Positions 41,736-50,648 are shown, counted from the stretch's first letter. The stretch is DNA of 64,000 nt from JACCZX01 sp038216465 (GCA_038216465.1 JBBQQC010000003.1:105426-169425); one strand, 5' to 3'. Program-made: numbers and translations. The notes: generated by a model from the letters alone, not told the origin.

Positions 41736-42428
41736 TCATACCGAAAGCCGACGTCGCACTTCGTCACGGTCCATGTGGGCACCCGCGCCGCGCGCGACAA
41801 TCTCGCCGCGCTCCATCACCAGATACTGATCGGCCAGCGAGCGAGCGAAGTCGTAATACTGCTCAACCAGCAGGATCGCCATCTCTCCGCTCGCGGCGAG
41901 TGCTCGGATCGCATGCTCGATGTCTTTGATGATCGACGGCTGGATACCTTCGGTCGGTTCATCGAGTATCAGCATCTTCGGTCCGAATGCCAGCGCGCGG
42001 CCGATCGCCAGTTGCTGCTGCTGGCCGCCGGAAAGGTCGCCGCCGCGCCGTCTAAGCATCGTGCGCAGCACCGGAAACATTTCAAAGATCCGCCCCGGAA
42101 TGCCGGTGCCGGCCGGACGCGCGGCAAGCCCCATCTGTAGATTTTCCTCGACCGTCAGGCGCGGAAATATTTCCCTTCCTTGCGGGACGTAACCGATGCC
42201 TGCGCGCACCCGCTGATAAGGCTCCGCACGCGTGATGTCCTTTTGCTGAAAGAGAACCTGTCCACTCTTTACCGGCAGCAGACCCATCAGTGTTTTCAGC
42301 AGCGTGGATTTGCCGACACCATTGCGGCCCAGCAGCGCAGTGACCTTGCCGGCTGGCGCATCGAACGACAGGTTGCGCAGGATATGGCTGCCGCCGTAAT
42401 ACTGGTTCAGGTCGGAGACCGCGAGCAT
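41736..42428 (-). CDS. urtE: Urea ABC transporter ATPase UrtE
   Basis: 230 residues of the LivF type. Walker A is ALLGRNGVGKSTLLKTLMG, the signature DLSGGQQQQLAIGRAL and Walker B MLILDEPTEGIQPSII. The GIQPSI following Walker B is characteristic of UrtE. It forms the ATPase pair with UrtD that powers high-affinity urea import. A 32-base gap separates it from urtD. Confidence 0.93.
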   Translation of the reverse strand: MLAVSDLNQYYGGSHILRNLSFDAPAGKVTALLGRNGVGKSTLLKTLMGLLPVKSGQVLFQQKDITRAEPYQRVRAGIGYVPQGREIFPRLTVEENLQMGLAARPAGTGIPGRIFEMFPVLRTMLRRRGGDLSGGQQQQLAIGRALAFGPKMLILDEPTEGIQPSIIKDIEHAIRALAASGEMAILLVEQYYDFARSLADQYLVMERGEIVARGAGAHMDRDEVRRRLSV

Positions 42429-42460
42429 TCGAGACTATTTCGGTGGTTGAGGGAATACGT

Positions 42461-43288
42461 TTAGCGACCGAGATAAACCTCGATCACCCGAGGGTCATTT
42501 TGCACGTGTTCCATCGGACCTTCCGCCAGTACGCTGCCTTCATGCAGTACGGTGACCTTGCGTGCGATCTTGCCAACGAACGCCATGTCGTGTTCGACGA
42601 CCACCAGCGAATGCTTGCCGGCGAGTGACAGGAAGAGCTCCGCAGTGCGCTCGGTTTCCTCATCGCTCATGCCGGCAACAGGTTCGTCGAGTAGCAGCAG
42701 CCGCGGTTCCTGCATCAACAACATGCCGATTTCAAGCCACTGTTTCTGGCCATGCGACAGCAGGCCCGCGATGCGATGCATGCTGTCGTTCAGCCGGATC
42801 ACGGCCAGCATCTCGCGGATGCGATCGCGCTCTTCGGACGAAAGTTTGGCGAATAGCGTTCTGCGCACACGCTTATCGGCTTTCATCGACAGTTCCAGAT
42901 TCTCGAACACCGTGTGACGCTCGAAAATGGTCGGCTTCTGAAATTTGCGCCCGATGCCGCCGTGTGCGATCTGCGCCTCGGAGAGTTTGGTCAAATCAAT
43001 CGTCTGGCCGAAGAAGGCGGTGCCGGAATCGGGCCGGGTCTTGCCGGTGATCACATCCATCATCGTCGTCTTGCCGGCACCGTTTGGACCGATCACGCAG
43101 CGCAGTTCGCCGGCGTCGATCGACAGCGACAGGTCGTTCAGCGCTCGAAAGCCGTCGAAGCTGACGCTGATGCTGTCTAGATACAGGACGACCCCGTGCG
43201 TTAGGTCCAGGCCCGCGGTCGCAACGCGGCCGAGGTCCGAGATAGTTGTGCCTTCGCGTGAGGCCGGATACATGGCGACGCTGCTCAC
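42461..43288 (-). CDS. urtD: Urea ABC transporter ATPase UrtD
   Basis: 275 residues. I use the GTG at 43288, which overlaps the urtC stop (GTGA) and has AGGGA seven bases upstream. The ATG 15 bases later has no ribosome-binding site. The sequence is LivG-like: CVIGPNGAGKTTMMDVITGKTRPDSG, GIGRKFQKPTIFERHTVFENLELS, SHGQKQWLEIGMLL in place of the usual LSGG signature (typical of UrtD), and LLLDEPVAGMSDEE. Confidence 0.93.
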   Translation of the reverse strand: MSSVAMYPASREGTTISDLGRVATAGLDLTHGVVLYLDSISVSFDGFRALNDLSLSIDAGELRCVIGPNGAGKTTMMDVITGKTRPDSGTAFFGQTIDLTKLSEAQIAHGGIGRKFQKPTIFERHTVFENLELSMKADKRVRRTLFAKLSSEERDRIREMLAVIRLNDSMHRIAGLLSHGQKQWLEIGMLLMQEPRLLLLDEPVAGMSDEETERTAELFLSLAGKHSLVVVEHDMAFVGKIARKVTVLHEGSVLAEGPMEHVQNDPRVIEVYLGR

Positions 43289-44379
43289 GCCTGTTCCCTG
43301 CGCTTGTTGATCAGCCCGAGCACGCCCTGCGGCAGGAACAGCGTCACCAGGATGAACAGCAGTCCGAGAAAGAACAGCCAGTACTCGGGAAACGCCTGCG
43401 TGAAAAAACTCTTGGCGCCGTTGACGAGCCCGGCACCGAGCGCGGCTCCGGCGAGCGTGCCACGGCCACCGACGGCGACCCAGATTGCGATTTCGATCGA
43501 ATTGGCCGGCGACATCTCGCTCGGGTTGATGATGCCGACCTGCGGTACATACAGTGCGCCGGCGATGCCGCACAGCACGGCCGACAGCGTCCACACGAAA
43601 AGCTTGTAGTGCATCGTGTCGTAGCCGCAAAACATCACGCGTGTCTCGGCGTCGCGGATCGCCGCGAGCACGCGGCCGAATTTCGACGTGACGAGCCAGC
43701 GCGCGAGGAGCAGCGTGCCGAGCAGCGCGGCGCCGGTTATCGCGAGTAGCGCGACGCGCATCTGCGGAGTGGCAATCGGGATGTCGAGAATGCGGCGAAA
43801 GTCCGTGAAACCGTTGTTGCCGCCGAAGCCGGTCGCGTTGCGAAAGAACAGCAGCATCGCCGCGAAAGTCAGCGCCTGCGTGATGATGGAGAAGTACACG
43901 CCCTTGACGCGCGAGCGGAACGCGAAATAGCCGAACACATAGGCGATCAAACCCGGCACGACGATAACCAGCATCGCGCACCATAGGAACGAGTCGGAGT
44001 TGAACCACTGCCACGGGAACTCCTTCCAGTCGAGAAACACCATGAAGTCCGGCATCGGCTGGCGGTACTGGCCATCGGAACCGATCTGCCGCATCAGGTA
44101 CATGCCGAACGCGTAGCCGCCGAGTGCGAAGAACAGTCCATGGCCGAGCGACAGGATGCCGGCGTAACCCCAAATCAGGTCCATCGCGACAGCGACGATC
44201 GCGAAGCACATGATCTTGCCGACCAGTGTCACCCAGTACGTTGAAACGTGAAAGCCGCTTTCAGGGCCCACCGCGAGGTTGAGCACCGGAAATGCGATGA
44301 AGATCACCGCGGCGAACGCCGCAAAAATCGCCCACCCTTTGGGACCGTAAAAGCGCCGACTAGTAAACTGATCGATCAC
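43285..44379 (-). CDS. urtC: Urea ABC transporter permease UrtC
   Basis: 364 residues from the GTG at 44379, which overlaps the urtB stop (GTGA). LivM-type permease: AMDLIWGYAGILSLGHGLFFALGGYAFGMYLM, YFAFRSRVKGVYFSIITQALTFA, GFGGNNGFTDFRRILD and AAIRDAETRVMFCGYDTMHYKLFVW. The long periplasmic stretch after the fourth helix (DGQYRQPMPDFMVFLDWKE) is typical of UrtC. The open frame upstream of the GTG is the antisense of urtB and is excluded. Confidence 0.93.
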   Translation of the reverse strand: MIDQFTSRRFYGPKGWAIFAAFAAVIFIAFPVLNLAVGPESGFHVSTYWVTLVGKIMCFAIVAVAMDLIWGYAGILSLGHGLFFALGGYAFGMYLMRQIGSDGQYRQPMPDFMVFLDWKEFPWQWFNSDSFLWCAMLVIVVPGLIAYVFGYFAFRSRVKGVYFSIITQALTFAAMLLFFRNATGFGGNNGFTDFRRILDIPIATPQMRVALLAITGAALLGTLLLARWLVTSKFGRVLAAIRDAETRVMFCGYDTMHYKLFVWTLSAVLCGIAGALYVPQVGIINPSEMSPANSIEIAIWVAVGGRGTLAGAALGAGLVNGAKSFFTQAFPEYWLFFLGLLFILVTLFLPQGVLGLINKRREQA

Positions 44380-45941
44380 GCTTCCACCGCGCGGCCTTTG
44401 AGTGCAAACATGCCTTGTGGGCGCTTCTGAATGAAGACGATGATGAAGATCAGCACCGCGATCTTCGCGAGCACCGCGCCCTGCCACGCTTCGAGCAGCT
44501 TGTTGGCAAAACCGAGTCCGAGCGCCGCGTAAACAGTCCCGGCAAGCTGGCCGACGCCGCCCAATACCACCACCATGAACGAGTCGACGATGTACGCCTG
44601 TCCTAGATCTGGGCCGACGTTGCCGATCTGCGAGAGCGCGCAGCCGGCCAGCCCGGCGATGCCGGAACCCAGACCGAACGCCCAAGTGTCAACGTGCGCG
44701 GTCGGCACGCCGACGCACGATGCCATCCCGCGGTTCTGTGTTACGCCGCGCACGAACAGCCCGAGGCGCGTGCGGTTCAATAAAAAATAAATCAATACCA
44801 GCACGAACGCCGCGAAGCCGATGATGACGATGCGGCTCCATGGCAGCACCACACCAGTCATCAATTCGAAGCCGCCCGACATGAACGCCGGGTTCTCGAC
44901 CTGCACGTTCTGCGCACCGAAAATCGTTCGCACCGCCTGTATCAGGATCAGGCTGATGCCCCAGGTGGCGAGCAAAGTTTCCAGCGGGCGCCCGTACAAC
45001 CAGCGGACCACCGTGCGCTCGAGAATCATGCCGACTATCGCAGACACTGCAAACGCCACGGGAATCGCTGCCAGCAGGTACCAGTCGAAGAATGCCGTCT
45101 TGCGAAACAGCCCCTGCACCACGTACGTCGCGTACGCACCGATCATGATCAGTTCGCCATGCGCCATGTTGATCACGCCCATCAGCCCGTAGGTGATCGC
45201 TAGGCCCAGGGCTGCAAGCAGCAGGATCGAACCGAGGCTGATGCTGGTGAATACGATGCCCAGGCGCTCGCCCCATGCCAGGCCGCTTTCGATTTCGCGC
45301 AGGCTGCGTTGCGCTTCGGCGCGCAGCTCGTTGTCTTTTTCGGATCCAATGAATGACAACAGCATGCTTTTGGTGCTGGCATTCTTCGAGCTGGCAAGCT
45401 TCCTTACCGCGGCTAGCCGCACGTTGCGATCTTCGGCACGCAGCTCGAGCGCCGCTGCAATCTGCTCCAGCAGCGGCTTGACAGTGGGATCGCTTTCCTT
45501 ATTGAGTGCCAAGCGCACCATTGGCAACATCGCTGGCTCAATTTCTCCTGCGAGCTCCTTTGCGGCGGCAAGTCGAACCTCGCGCTGGGGGGACACCAGC
45601 TTCAGCGCCGCCAGCGCGGCGCCAAGCTCTCGCCGCAGGCGATTGTTGACGGTGATGTCCTCCTTGTCGGCCGGGATGGTTGCCAGCTTCTCGCCGGTCA
45701 CGGCGTCGGTCGCGCTATCGCTTCTGACGATCAGCACGCGCTTGCCGGCCGTGTACAGCTCGCCAGCGGCCAGCGCCTGCAAGATGGCGGTGGAGCTTTC
45801 GTTGCTTGCGGCCACCAGTTTTGCGATTGCTTCGACCTGCTCGTCGCTTTCGCCGAACGCGAGCCTCTCGACCGTGCTGGCTTCCTGGGCGCATGCGCCG
45901 AAAGCCAGCCAGCAAAGAATCAATGTAAGCAGAGTTCTCAT
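44376..45941 (-). CDS. urtB: Urea ABC transporter permease UrtB
   Basis: 521 residues. The signal peptide (MRTLLTLILCWLAFGACAQ) and about 190 residues of helical periplasmic sequence with HEAT-like repeats (REVRLAAAKELAGEIEPAMLP, VRLAAVRKLASSKNAST) precede a LivH-type permease domain (GLAITYGLMGVINMAHGELIMIGAYATYVVQ). This N-terminal extension is characteristic of UrtB. Its start lies just downstream of a very stable hairpin after urtA. Confidence 0.94.
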   Translation of the reverse strand: MRTLLTLILCWLAFGACAQEASTVERLAFGESDEQVEAIAKLVAASNESSTAILQALAAGELYTAGKRVLIVRSDSATDAVTGEKLATIPADKEDITVNNRLRRELGAALAALKLVSPQREVRLAAAKELAGEIEPAMLPMVRLALNKESDPTVKPLLEQIAAALELRAEDRNVRLAAVRKLASSKNASTKSMLLSFIGSEKDNELRAEAQRSLREIESGLAWGERLGIVFTSISLGSILLLAALGLAITYGLMGVINMAHGELIMIGAYATYVVQGLFRKTAFFDWYLLAAIPVAFAVSAIVGMILERTVVRWLYGRPLETLLATWGISLILIQAVRTIFGAQNVQVENPAFMSGGFELMTGVVLPWSRIVIIGFAAFVLVLIYFLLNRTRLGLFVRGVTQNRGMASCVGVPTAHVDTWAFGLGSGIAGLAGCALSQIGNVGPDLGQAYIVDSFMVVVLGGVGQLAGTVYAALGLGFANKLLEAWQGAVLAKIAVLIFIIVFIQKRPQGMFALKGRAVEA

Positions 45942-45947
45942 GTGAAA

Positions 45948-45967
45948 GGGGCCGCCGAAGCGGCCCC
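45948..45967 (-). terminator. UUCG-capped hairpin between urtA and urtB
   Basis: On the transcribed (minus) strand the sequence is GGGGCCGC-TTCG-GCGGCCCC: an all-G/C 8-bp stem capped by C(UUCG)G, one of the most stable RNA tetraloops. Only three U follow, so it is more likely a 3' stabiliser or partial terminator for the urtA message than a full stop. It lies seven bases before the urtB start. Confidence 0.75.
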
Positions 45968-45997
45968 CTGCTGTGCCTTCAGACTTACTTCGCTAAG

Positions 45998-47281
45998 TTA
46001 CTTCGTGATGATCGTCTTGCCGTCGGGAACTTCGGGTTTCTTGTCGTTGCCCGCAATAAACGGACTCCAGGGCTGCGCTCTGACCGGGCCCTTCGTTTTC
46101 CAGACGACGTTGAATTGACCGTCGCCTTTCACTTCGCCGATGAATACCGCTTTGTGCAGATGGTGATTCTTTTCGTCCATCTTCGAAACGATGCCCGACG
46201 GTGCGGTGAAGGTCTGACCCGCCATCGCGGAGATGACCTTGTCGGTGTCGAAGGTCTTGGCCTTCTCGACCGCCTGCTTCCACATGTAGATCCCGATGTA
46301 GGTAGCTTCCATCGGATCGTTGGTCAACGGCTTGTCGGCGCCCGGCAGCTTCTTCGCCTTTGCGTAAGCAGCCCACTTGCTCTTGAAGTCGTCGTTGGCC
46401 GGCGCCTTGATCGACATGAAGTAGTTCCACGCAGCCAGATGACCCACTAGCGGTTTGGTGTCGACACCGCGCAGTTCCTCTTCGCCGACCGAGAATGCAA
46501 CCACCGGCACGTCGGTCGCCTTCAGGCCCTGGTTGCCGAGCTCTTTATAGAACGGCACGTTCGAGTCCCCATTGATGGTTGAGACGACGGCGGTCTTGCC
46601 GCCGGCGGCAAACTTCTTGATGTCGGCAACTATCGTCTGATAGTCGCTATGACCAAACGGCGTGTACTTCTCGTCGATGTCCTTGTCCTCAACACCTTTC
46701 GATTTCAAAAACGCGCGCAGGATCTTGTTGGTCGTGCGCGGATAGACGTAGTCGGTGCCGAGCAGTACCCAGCGCTTGGCGCCGCCGCCCTCTTTGCTCA
46801 TCAGATACTCGACCGCAGGAATCGCCTGTTGGTTAGGCGCGGCGCCGGTATAGAACACGTTCTTCGACAGCTCCTCGCCTTCGTACTGCACGGGATAGAA
46901 AAGCAAGCTGTTCAGCTCTTCGAACACCGGCAGCACCGATTTGCGCGACACCGAGGTCCAGCAGCCGAATACCGCGGCCACTTTGTCCTGGGTGATCAGC
47001 TGGCGTGCCTTTTCGGCAAACAGGGGCCAGTTGGACGCGGGGTCGACAACGACGGGCTCGATCTTCATCCCCATCACGCCGCCCTTGGCGTTGATCTCCT
47101 CGAACGTCATCAGTGCGACGTCTTTCAACACGGTTTCCGAGATAGCCATGGTCCCGGACAACGAATGCAGCACCCCCACTTTGACTGTCTTTTGCTGCGC
47201 AAATGCGCTGTGCGTGACAGCGGTCGCTGCAAACGCAGCACCCAGCGCGAGCGCGGTCAGCGCCCCCCGTCTTTTGAACAT
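45998..47281 (-). CDS. urtA: Urea ABC transporter periplasmic binding protein UrtA
   Basis: 427 residues. GGGGAAGGAA lies four bases before the ATG. The signal peptide (to about residue 28, THSAFAQQK) is followed by VGVLHSLSGTMAISETVLKD, then INAKGGVMGMKIEPVVVDPASNWPLFAEKAR, AVFGCWTSVSRKSVLPVFEE and LLFYPVQYEGEELSKNVFYTGAAPNQQAIPAV, the conserved UrtA/AmiC-like urea receptor blocks. First gene of an apparent 12-gene operon running to ureG. It is preceded by a sigma-54 promoter. Confidence 0.96.
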   Translation of the reverse strand: MFKRRGALTALALGAAFAATAVTHSAFAQQKTVKVGVLHSLSGTMAISETVLKDVALMTFEEINAKGGVMGMKIEPVVVDPASNWPLFAEKARQLITQDKVAAVFGCWTSVSRKSVLPVFEELNSLLFYPVQYEGEELSKNVFYTGAAPNQQAIPAVEYLMSKEGGGAKRWVLLGTDYVYPRTTNKILRAFLKSKGVEDKDIDEKYTPFGHSDYQTIVADIKKFAAGGKTAVVSTINGDSNVPFYKELGNQGLKATDVPVVAFSVGEEELRGVDTKPLVGHLAAWNYFMSIKAPANDDFKSKWAAYAKAKKLPGADKPLTNDPMEATYIGIYMWKQAVEKAKTFDTDKVISAMAGQTFTAPSGIVSKMDEKNHHLHKAVFIGEVKGDGQFNVVWKTKGPVRAQPWSPFIAGNDKKPEVPDGKTIITK

Positions 47282-47345
47282 GATTTCCTTCCCCCGTCAG
47301 TTGCGTTTCAGACGCCGATGCTCGGCGCTCTGAGCTAGACGCTGC

Positions 47346-47361
47346 GCAAGACCTATGCCAA
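47346..47361 (-). promoter_or_regulatory. Sigma-54 promoter of the urt-ure operon
   Basis: The minus strand reads TTGGCATAGGTCTTGC: the -24 TTGGCA and the -12 TTGC, with exact GG-N10-GC spacing. Only one base of each core departs from the consensus TTGGCAC-N5-TTGC. The predicted start is near 47334, giving a leader of about 53 bases to the urtA ATG at 47281. Sigma-54 with NtrC is the known nitrogen-starvation control for urea uptake in related bacteria. Confidence 0.75.
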
Positions 47362-47433
47362 ACGGTAAGTCTTTGAAATTATTGGGTCCAACGAGGATGT
47401 GGTGCATCGGCCGCCCTGCCGTGGTGCTGCTTG

Positions 47434-47451
47434 CGCGGTGCATGCACCGCG
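47434..47451. promoter_or_regulatory. 18-bp perfect palindrome upstream of the urtA promoter
   Basis: CGCGGTGCATGCACCGCG is perfectly symmetric and lies about 75 bases upstream of the -24 element, where enhancer-binding proteins bind. NtrC sites are built from GCACC half-sites. Here the half-sites GGTGC and GCACC are present but face each other with almost no spacer, so it is not a standard NtrC box. It may be a different activator site. The rest of 47362-47533 shows no gene. Confidence 0.4.
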
Positions 47452-47533
47452 ATCGAGCGCACGGCGGTGCGCAATCAGATGGCCAGCGCCAGCCCATCGC
47501 GACAAGTCACGCGAAGACCAGAGCTCCGTGCCG

Positions 47534-48082
47534 TTACTTTGCGGGGGTCTTTACCATTGCCGCCTTGGCGGCGCGCTGTCTCTCGCGCTTGATGGCGGCT
47601 TCGTCGATCTCGTCGTAGTCCTTGTCGGCGCAGCGCTCAACCCAATTTTGTCGCTCCTTGTTCAGCGTAGCGCCCTGCTCCTTGAAACCCGGTAGCCGTG
47701 CGTTGTACGCTTCGCCGACCTGATTGCGGCAATCTTCGTCGTCGGTCAACGCCTGTTTGGCAACCGCATCCGCCGGGTCGAGCCCGGCACGCTTGCGTTC
47801 CAGCTCGGCGTCCATGCGTTTGACTTCAGCGCGTTGCTGATCGAGCGAGGTTTCCTCCTTCAGCACGCTTGCGCGCATCGCCAGCACGCGCTCCTGCTGG
47901 TCCATGCACGAACGCAACTGATCGCGCGTCATCGGCTTGGGCTTGCCCTTGCTTTGTTTCGCCGGCGCCTTTTTCGGTGTTTCATCGGCCGCGTAGGCAG
48001 CGAGCGGTAGCCAGGTGGTCGCCAGCAAGCCGGCAGCGGCCAGCACGGCGCCGAAGCGGCGGCCGTGGGAGAAGGTTTTCAT
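47534..48082 (-). CDS. Exported coiled-coil hypothetical protein
   Basis: 182 residues from the ATG at 48082, with GGAG seven bases upstream. The signal peptide ends WLPLAAYAAD. A Lys/Pro/Ala segment (ETPKKAPAKQSKGKPKP) follows, then a long charged helix of coiled-coil type (MRASVLKEETSLDQQRAEVKRMDAELERKRAGLD) with three Cys (SCMDQQ, DCRNQV, RCADKD), and a basic C-terminal tail. Probably periplasmic. No functional family recognised. It diverges from the dioxygenase gene. Confidence 0.7.
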   Translation of the reverse strand: MKTFSHGRRFGAVLAAAGLLATTWLPLAAYAADETPKKAPAKQSKGKPKPMTRDQLRSCMDQQERVLAMRASVLKEETSLDQQRAEVKRMDAELERKRAGLDPADAVAKQALTDDEDCRNQVGEAYNARLPGFKEQGATLNKERQNWVERCADKDYDEIDEAAIKRERQRAAKAAMVKTPAK

Positions 48083-48201
48083 TCGGATCTCCATCAGATG
48101 CTCGCAGTTTATTGAATTGCCGGCACGACCTGGGCCGCTGGTTTGACGCCGGCAAAGCCCGGGGTTACCTTGCTTCGGTAGGCCAGACCGAGGGGGTATC
48201 A

Positions 48202-49074
48202 ATGAAGCTAGCCACCCAGCAACGCGAGCAGTTTGAGCGCGACGGTTATCTGTTTTTTCCAGGACTGTTTTCGCGCGCCGAAACCGATTTGCTGATCGAC
48301 GCGGTGCCTGCACTATATGCACGGCGTGATGTCTGCAACGTACGCGAGAAAGACTCCGACTCGGTGCGTACGAACTTCGCCGCGCACCTGTACAGCGCGC
48401 CGTTTGCGACGCTTGCGCGCCATCCTCGAATGGTCGATCCGGTGCGCGACCTGTTCGACGAAGACGTGTACATGCACCAGTTCAAGATCAACGGCAAGAT
48501 GGCGTTCGAGGGCGACGTGTGGCAGTGGCATCAGGATTACGGCACCTGGCTCAACGATGACCTGATGCCGACCGAGCGCGCGATGAACGTCGCAATTTTC
48601 TTGGACGACGTCAACGAATACAACGGGCCGTTGATGTTCATTCCCGGCAGCCACAAGCGAGGCGTGGTGGACGCAAAACACGATGTTTCCACCACCAGTT
48701 ACCCGTTATGGACGATCGACAACGATCTGGTGCGGCAGCTGGTGCAGCGTGCCGGTGGCAAGAACGGCGGCATCGTCGCTCCGAAGGGTCCAGCGGGCTC
48801 GATGATCCTGTTTCATTCGTGCCTGGTGCATGCATCGAGCAGCAACCTTTCGCCTTGGGATCGAGTGAGCGTGTACCTGAGCCTTTGCACGGTGAGCAAT
48901 CATATTCGCCGCTTTAAGCGACCAGAGTACATCGCGCACCGCGACTTCAGCGCCATTCAGACGCTGCCCGATGATTGCTTGCTCGCCGACTACGATGTCG
49001 ACTTGCCTTGGAAAAACGGCATGCCACAGAGCGCGTTGCACACGTCAATCGATGAGATTAAGCGAGCCGCCTGA
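48202..49074 (+). CDS. Phytanoyl-CoA dioxygenase-family Fe(II)/2-oxoglutarate oxygenase
   Basis: 290 residues from the ATG at 48202, with GAGGGGG upstream. The iron ligands are visible: HxD in VWQWHQDYGTW (about residue 111) and the distal His in ILFHSCLVHASSSN (about 215). The 2-oxoglutarate-binding Arg is probably in WDRVSVYLSL. DVNEYNGPLMFIPGSHKRG is typical of the EctD/PhyH branch. No ectoine genes are nearby, so ectoine hydroxylation is unlikely. It is a hydroxylase of unknown substrate. The longer open frame upstream is antisense of the divergent gene. Confidence 0.87.
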   Translation: MKLATQQREQFERDGYLFFPGLFSRAETDLLIDAVPALYARRDVCNVREKDSDSVRTNFAAHLYSAPFATLARHPRMVDPVRDLFDEDVYMHQFKINGKMAFEGDVWQWHQDYGTWLNDDLMPTERAMNVAIFLDDVNEYNGPLMFIPGSHKRGVVDAKHDVSTTSYPLWTIDNDLVRQLVQRAGGKNGGIVAPKGPAGSMILFHSCLVHASSSNLSPWDRVSVYLSLCTVSNHIRRFKRPEYIAHRDFSAIQTLPDDCLLADYDVDLPWKNGMPQSALHTSIDEIKRAA

Positions 49075-49081
49075 CCTTCGA

Positions 49082-49486
49082 TCAAAGATGTCGAACTTCA
49101 GTGGGCGTTGACCGGTAGTTGTCGTGACGTCCGTCGACGTACGTGATCGGCGCGCCGATTAGTTCTTCGGGTGTCGCGTTATCGAGGCAAGCGATTTTTA
49201 CGGCGTAAAACTTGCCTCCGAGATTCTTGTCCTCGCCCCACTCGAACGAGCTGACGCCGCAGTGCTTGCAGAACAAATGGTGCGCGGTCTTTTTCCCGTA
49301 TTGATAATCAGAAAGTTCAGACTCACCCGCAAGCAGCCGAAATGCAGCCGGTTTTACAACGGCGAGCCAGCTGCGGGATTTCGCGCAGCTCGAACAGTTG
49401 CATTTGAAGGTGCCCTCGCTCAGATCGAGGCCGACTTCGTAGCGCACCGCGCGGCAGTGACAACTTCCGGTGTAGAGTTTTTTCAT
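49082..49486 (-). CDS. GFA-domain (glutathione-dependent formaldehyde-activating-like) zinc protein
   Basis: 134 residues from the ATG at 49486. The zinc-binding cysteines of the GFA/CENP-V fold are in GSCHCRAVRYEV, KCNCSSCAKS and HLFCKHCGVSSF. The family includes the S-hydroxymethylglutathione-forming enzyme, but most members have unknown activity. It is convergent with the dioxygenase gene, seven bases apart. Confidence 0.88.
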   Translation of the reverse strand: MKKLYTGSCHCRAVRYEVGLDLSEGTFKCNCSSCAKSRSWLAVVKPAAFRLLAGESELSDYQYGKKTAHHLFCKHCGVSSFEWGEDKNLGGKFYAVKIACLDNATPEELIGAPITYVDGRHDNYRSTPTEVRHL

Positions 49487-49520
49487 CTCTGATCTAAGTT
49501 GCCGCACGTCTGCGTGACGG

Positions 49521-50648
49521 TTACGGCTTCAGGGCCCGATACAAAAACGGCAGGCTGACGTCCATCCGATAATCGACGTCGGAATGGTCGTCGTCGAATT
49601 CTTCGTAACGGTGCGCGATGCCTGCGGCGCTCAGGCGCCGCGCGAGTGTGCGAGTCCCATAGTGGATATGAAACTGGTCGCGCCAGCCGCAATCGATGTA
49701 GATACCGGCCAGCGACTTCAAGTTGCGCGCGTAGCGGTCGACCAGATGAATCGGATCATGCGCAAGCCAGCGCTGCCAGCGACGTTCGATGCGCTCGCCG
49801 GTCTCGAGATTGCATGGCAACCGAAATCCAAGCGCCGTCGCGGGGTCGGGGTCATAACTGGCGGCCATGCAAAGGTTCATGATGCAATGGCCTTCTGCCA
49901 TGGACAGTTTTTCCTTGCCCCATACATGCTTAAGGAAGCGCTTCACGCGGCCGTCGTCGATGCCTTCGTCGAGTCCGCCCGCCGCCGCCTCCTTCGCCGC
50001 GTCGTAACGTCCGGGCCCGCGTTTCTTCGCACGGTGCTTACCGAGCTCGTTCAGTGTGTTCGGCCAGTCGTGCCAATAGACGAAATCGAAATACGAATCG
50101 CCCGAATGGTCGGCGACCGCACCCCAGTGCGACGCATACTTCATCCCGTGCACGATGGCGCCGTAACCGCCGGATGATTTGCCGAAGCAGCCGCGATGCT
50201 CGCGCGAGGCGAGCGTGCGGAACTCGCGGTCGACGAACGGCACGATCTCCTTCAGTAGATAGTCCGCGTACGGACCGACCGCAGATGAGTTGATGTACTG
50301 GTTGCCGCCGAGGGCGGTGAAGCAATCGGGCATCACGACGATCGCTGGCCCCATTTTGTCTGCGTGAATGAGGCGCGCAACACGCTCGGGCACGTTGTAC
50401 GAGAAGGCCTTCCATCCCGCATGCGAAAGACCCGACCCGGTAAACCCCACCATGTCGTAGAGCACCGGAAAGCGTGAGTGGCTTACTTTGTTGCGGCCAA
50501 TACCTGCCGCCTGGTCGTATTCGGAGGGCAGCCAAACCGCAAGCTTGCGGACGTGCGGATCGCCCCAGGGGTTGGCGCGCAACACGCGCGAATGGTGTTC
50601 CAGAAACACCACCGTACCGGCCGGTGCTTTCGAGCGCTTGATCGCCAT
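49521..50648 (-). CDS. Esterase D/enterochelin-esterase-like alpha/beta hydrolase
   Basis: 375 residues. KLAVWLPSEYDQA and FPVLYDMVGFTGSG open the domain, followed by AIVVMPDCFTALGGNQYINS. The nucleophile elbow is CFGKSSGGYGAIVHGMKYA (Ser near residue 160). A late YEEFDDDHSDVDYR carries the probable catalytic His. It belongs to the putative esterase family (Pfam Esterase). The substrate may be a small ester. Single minus-strand gene. Confidence 0.85.
   Translation of the reverse strand: MAIKRSKAPAGTVVFLEHHSRVLRANPWGDPHVRKLAVWLPSEYDQAAGIGRNKVSHSRFPVLYDMVGFTGSGLSHAGWKAFSYNVPERVARLIHADKMGPAIVVMPDCFTALGGNQYINSSAVGPYADYLLKEIVPFVDREFRTLASREHRGCFGKSSGGYGAIVHGMKYASHWGAVADHSGDSYFDFVYWHDWPNTLNELGKHRAKKRGPGRYDAAKEAAAGGLDEGIDDGRVKRFLKHVWGKEKLSMAEGHCIMNLCMAASYDPDPATALGFRLPCNLETGERIERRWQRWLAHDPIHLVDRYARNLKSLAGIYIDCGWRDQFHIHYGTRTLARRLSAAGIAHRYEEFDDDHSDVDYRMDVSLPFLYRALKP

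Noticed and set aside
42461..44209. Urt frames appearing much longer than expected (582-codon urtD frame)
   Set aside because: The upstream parts run antisense or out of phase through urtC. The real urtD begins at the GTG overlapping the urtC stop.
48202..49074. Ectoine hydroxylase (ectD) as a specific name for the dioxygenase
   Set aside because: The iron-binding motifs fit the wider PhyH/EctD family, but no ectABC genes are present and the substrate-binding residues cannot be verified, so only the family is given.
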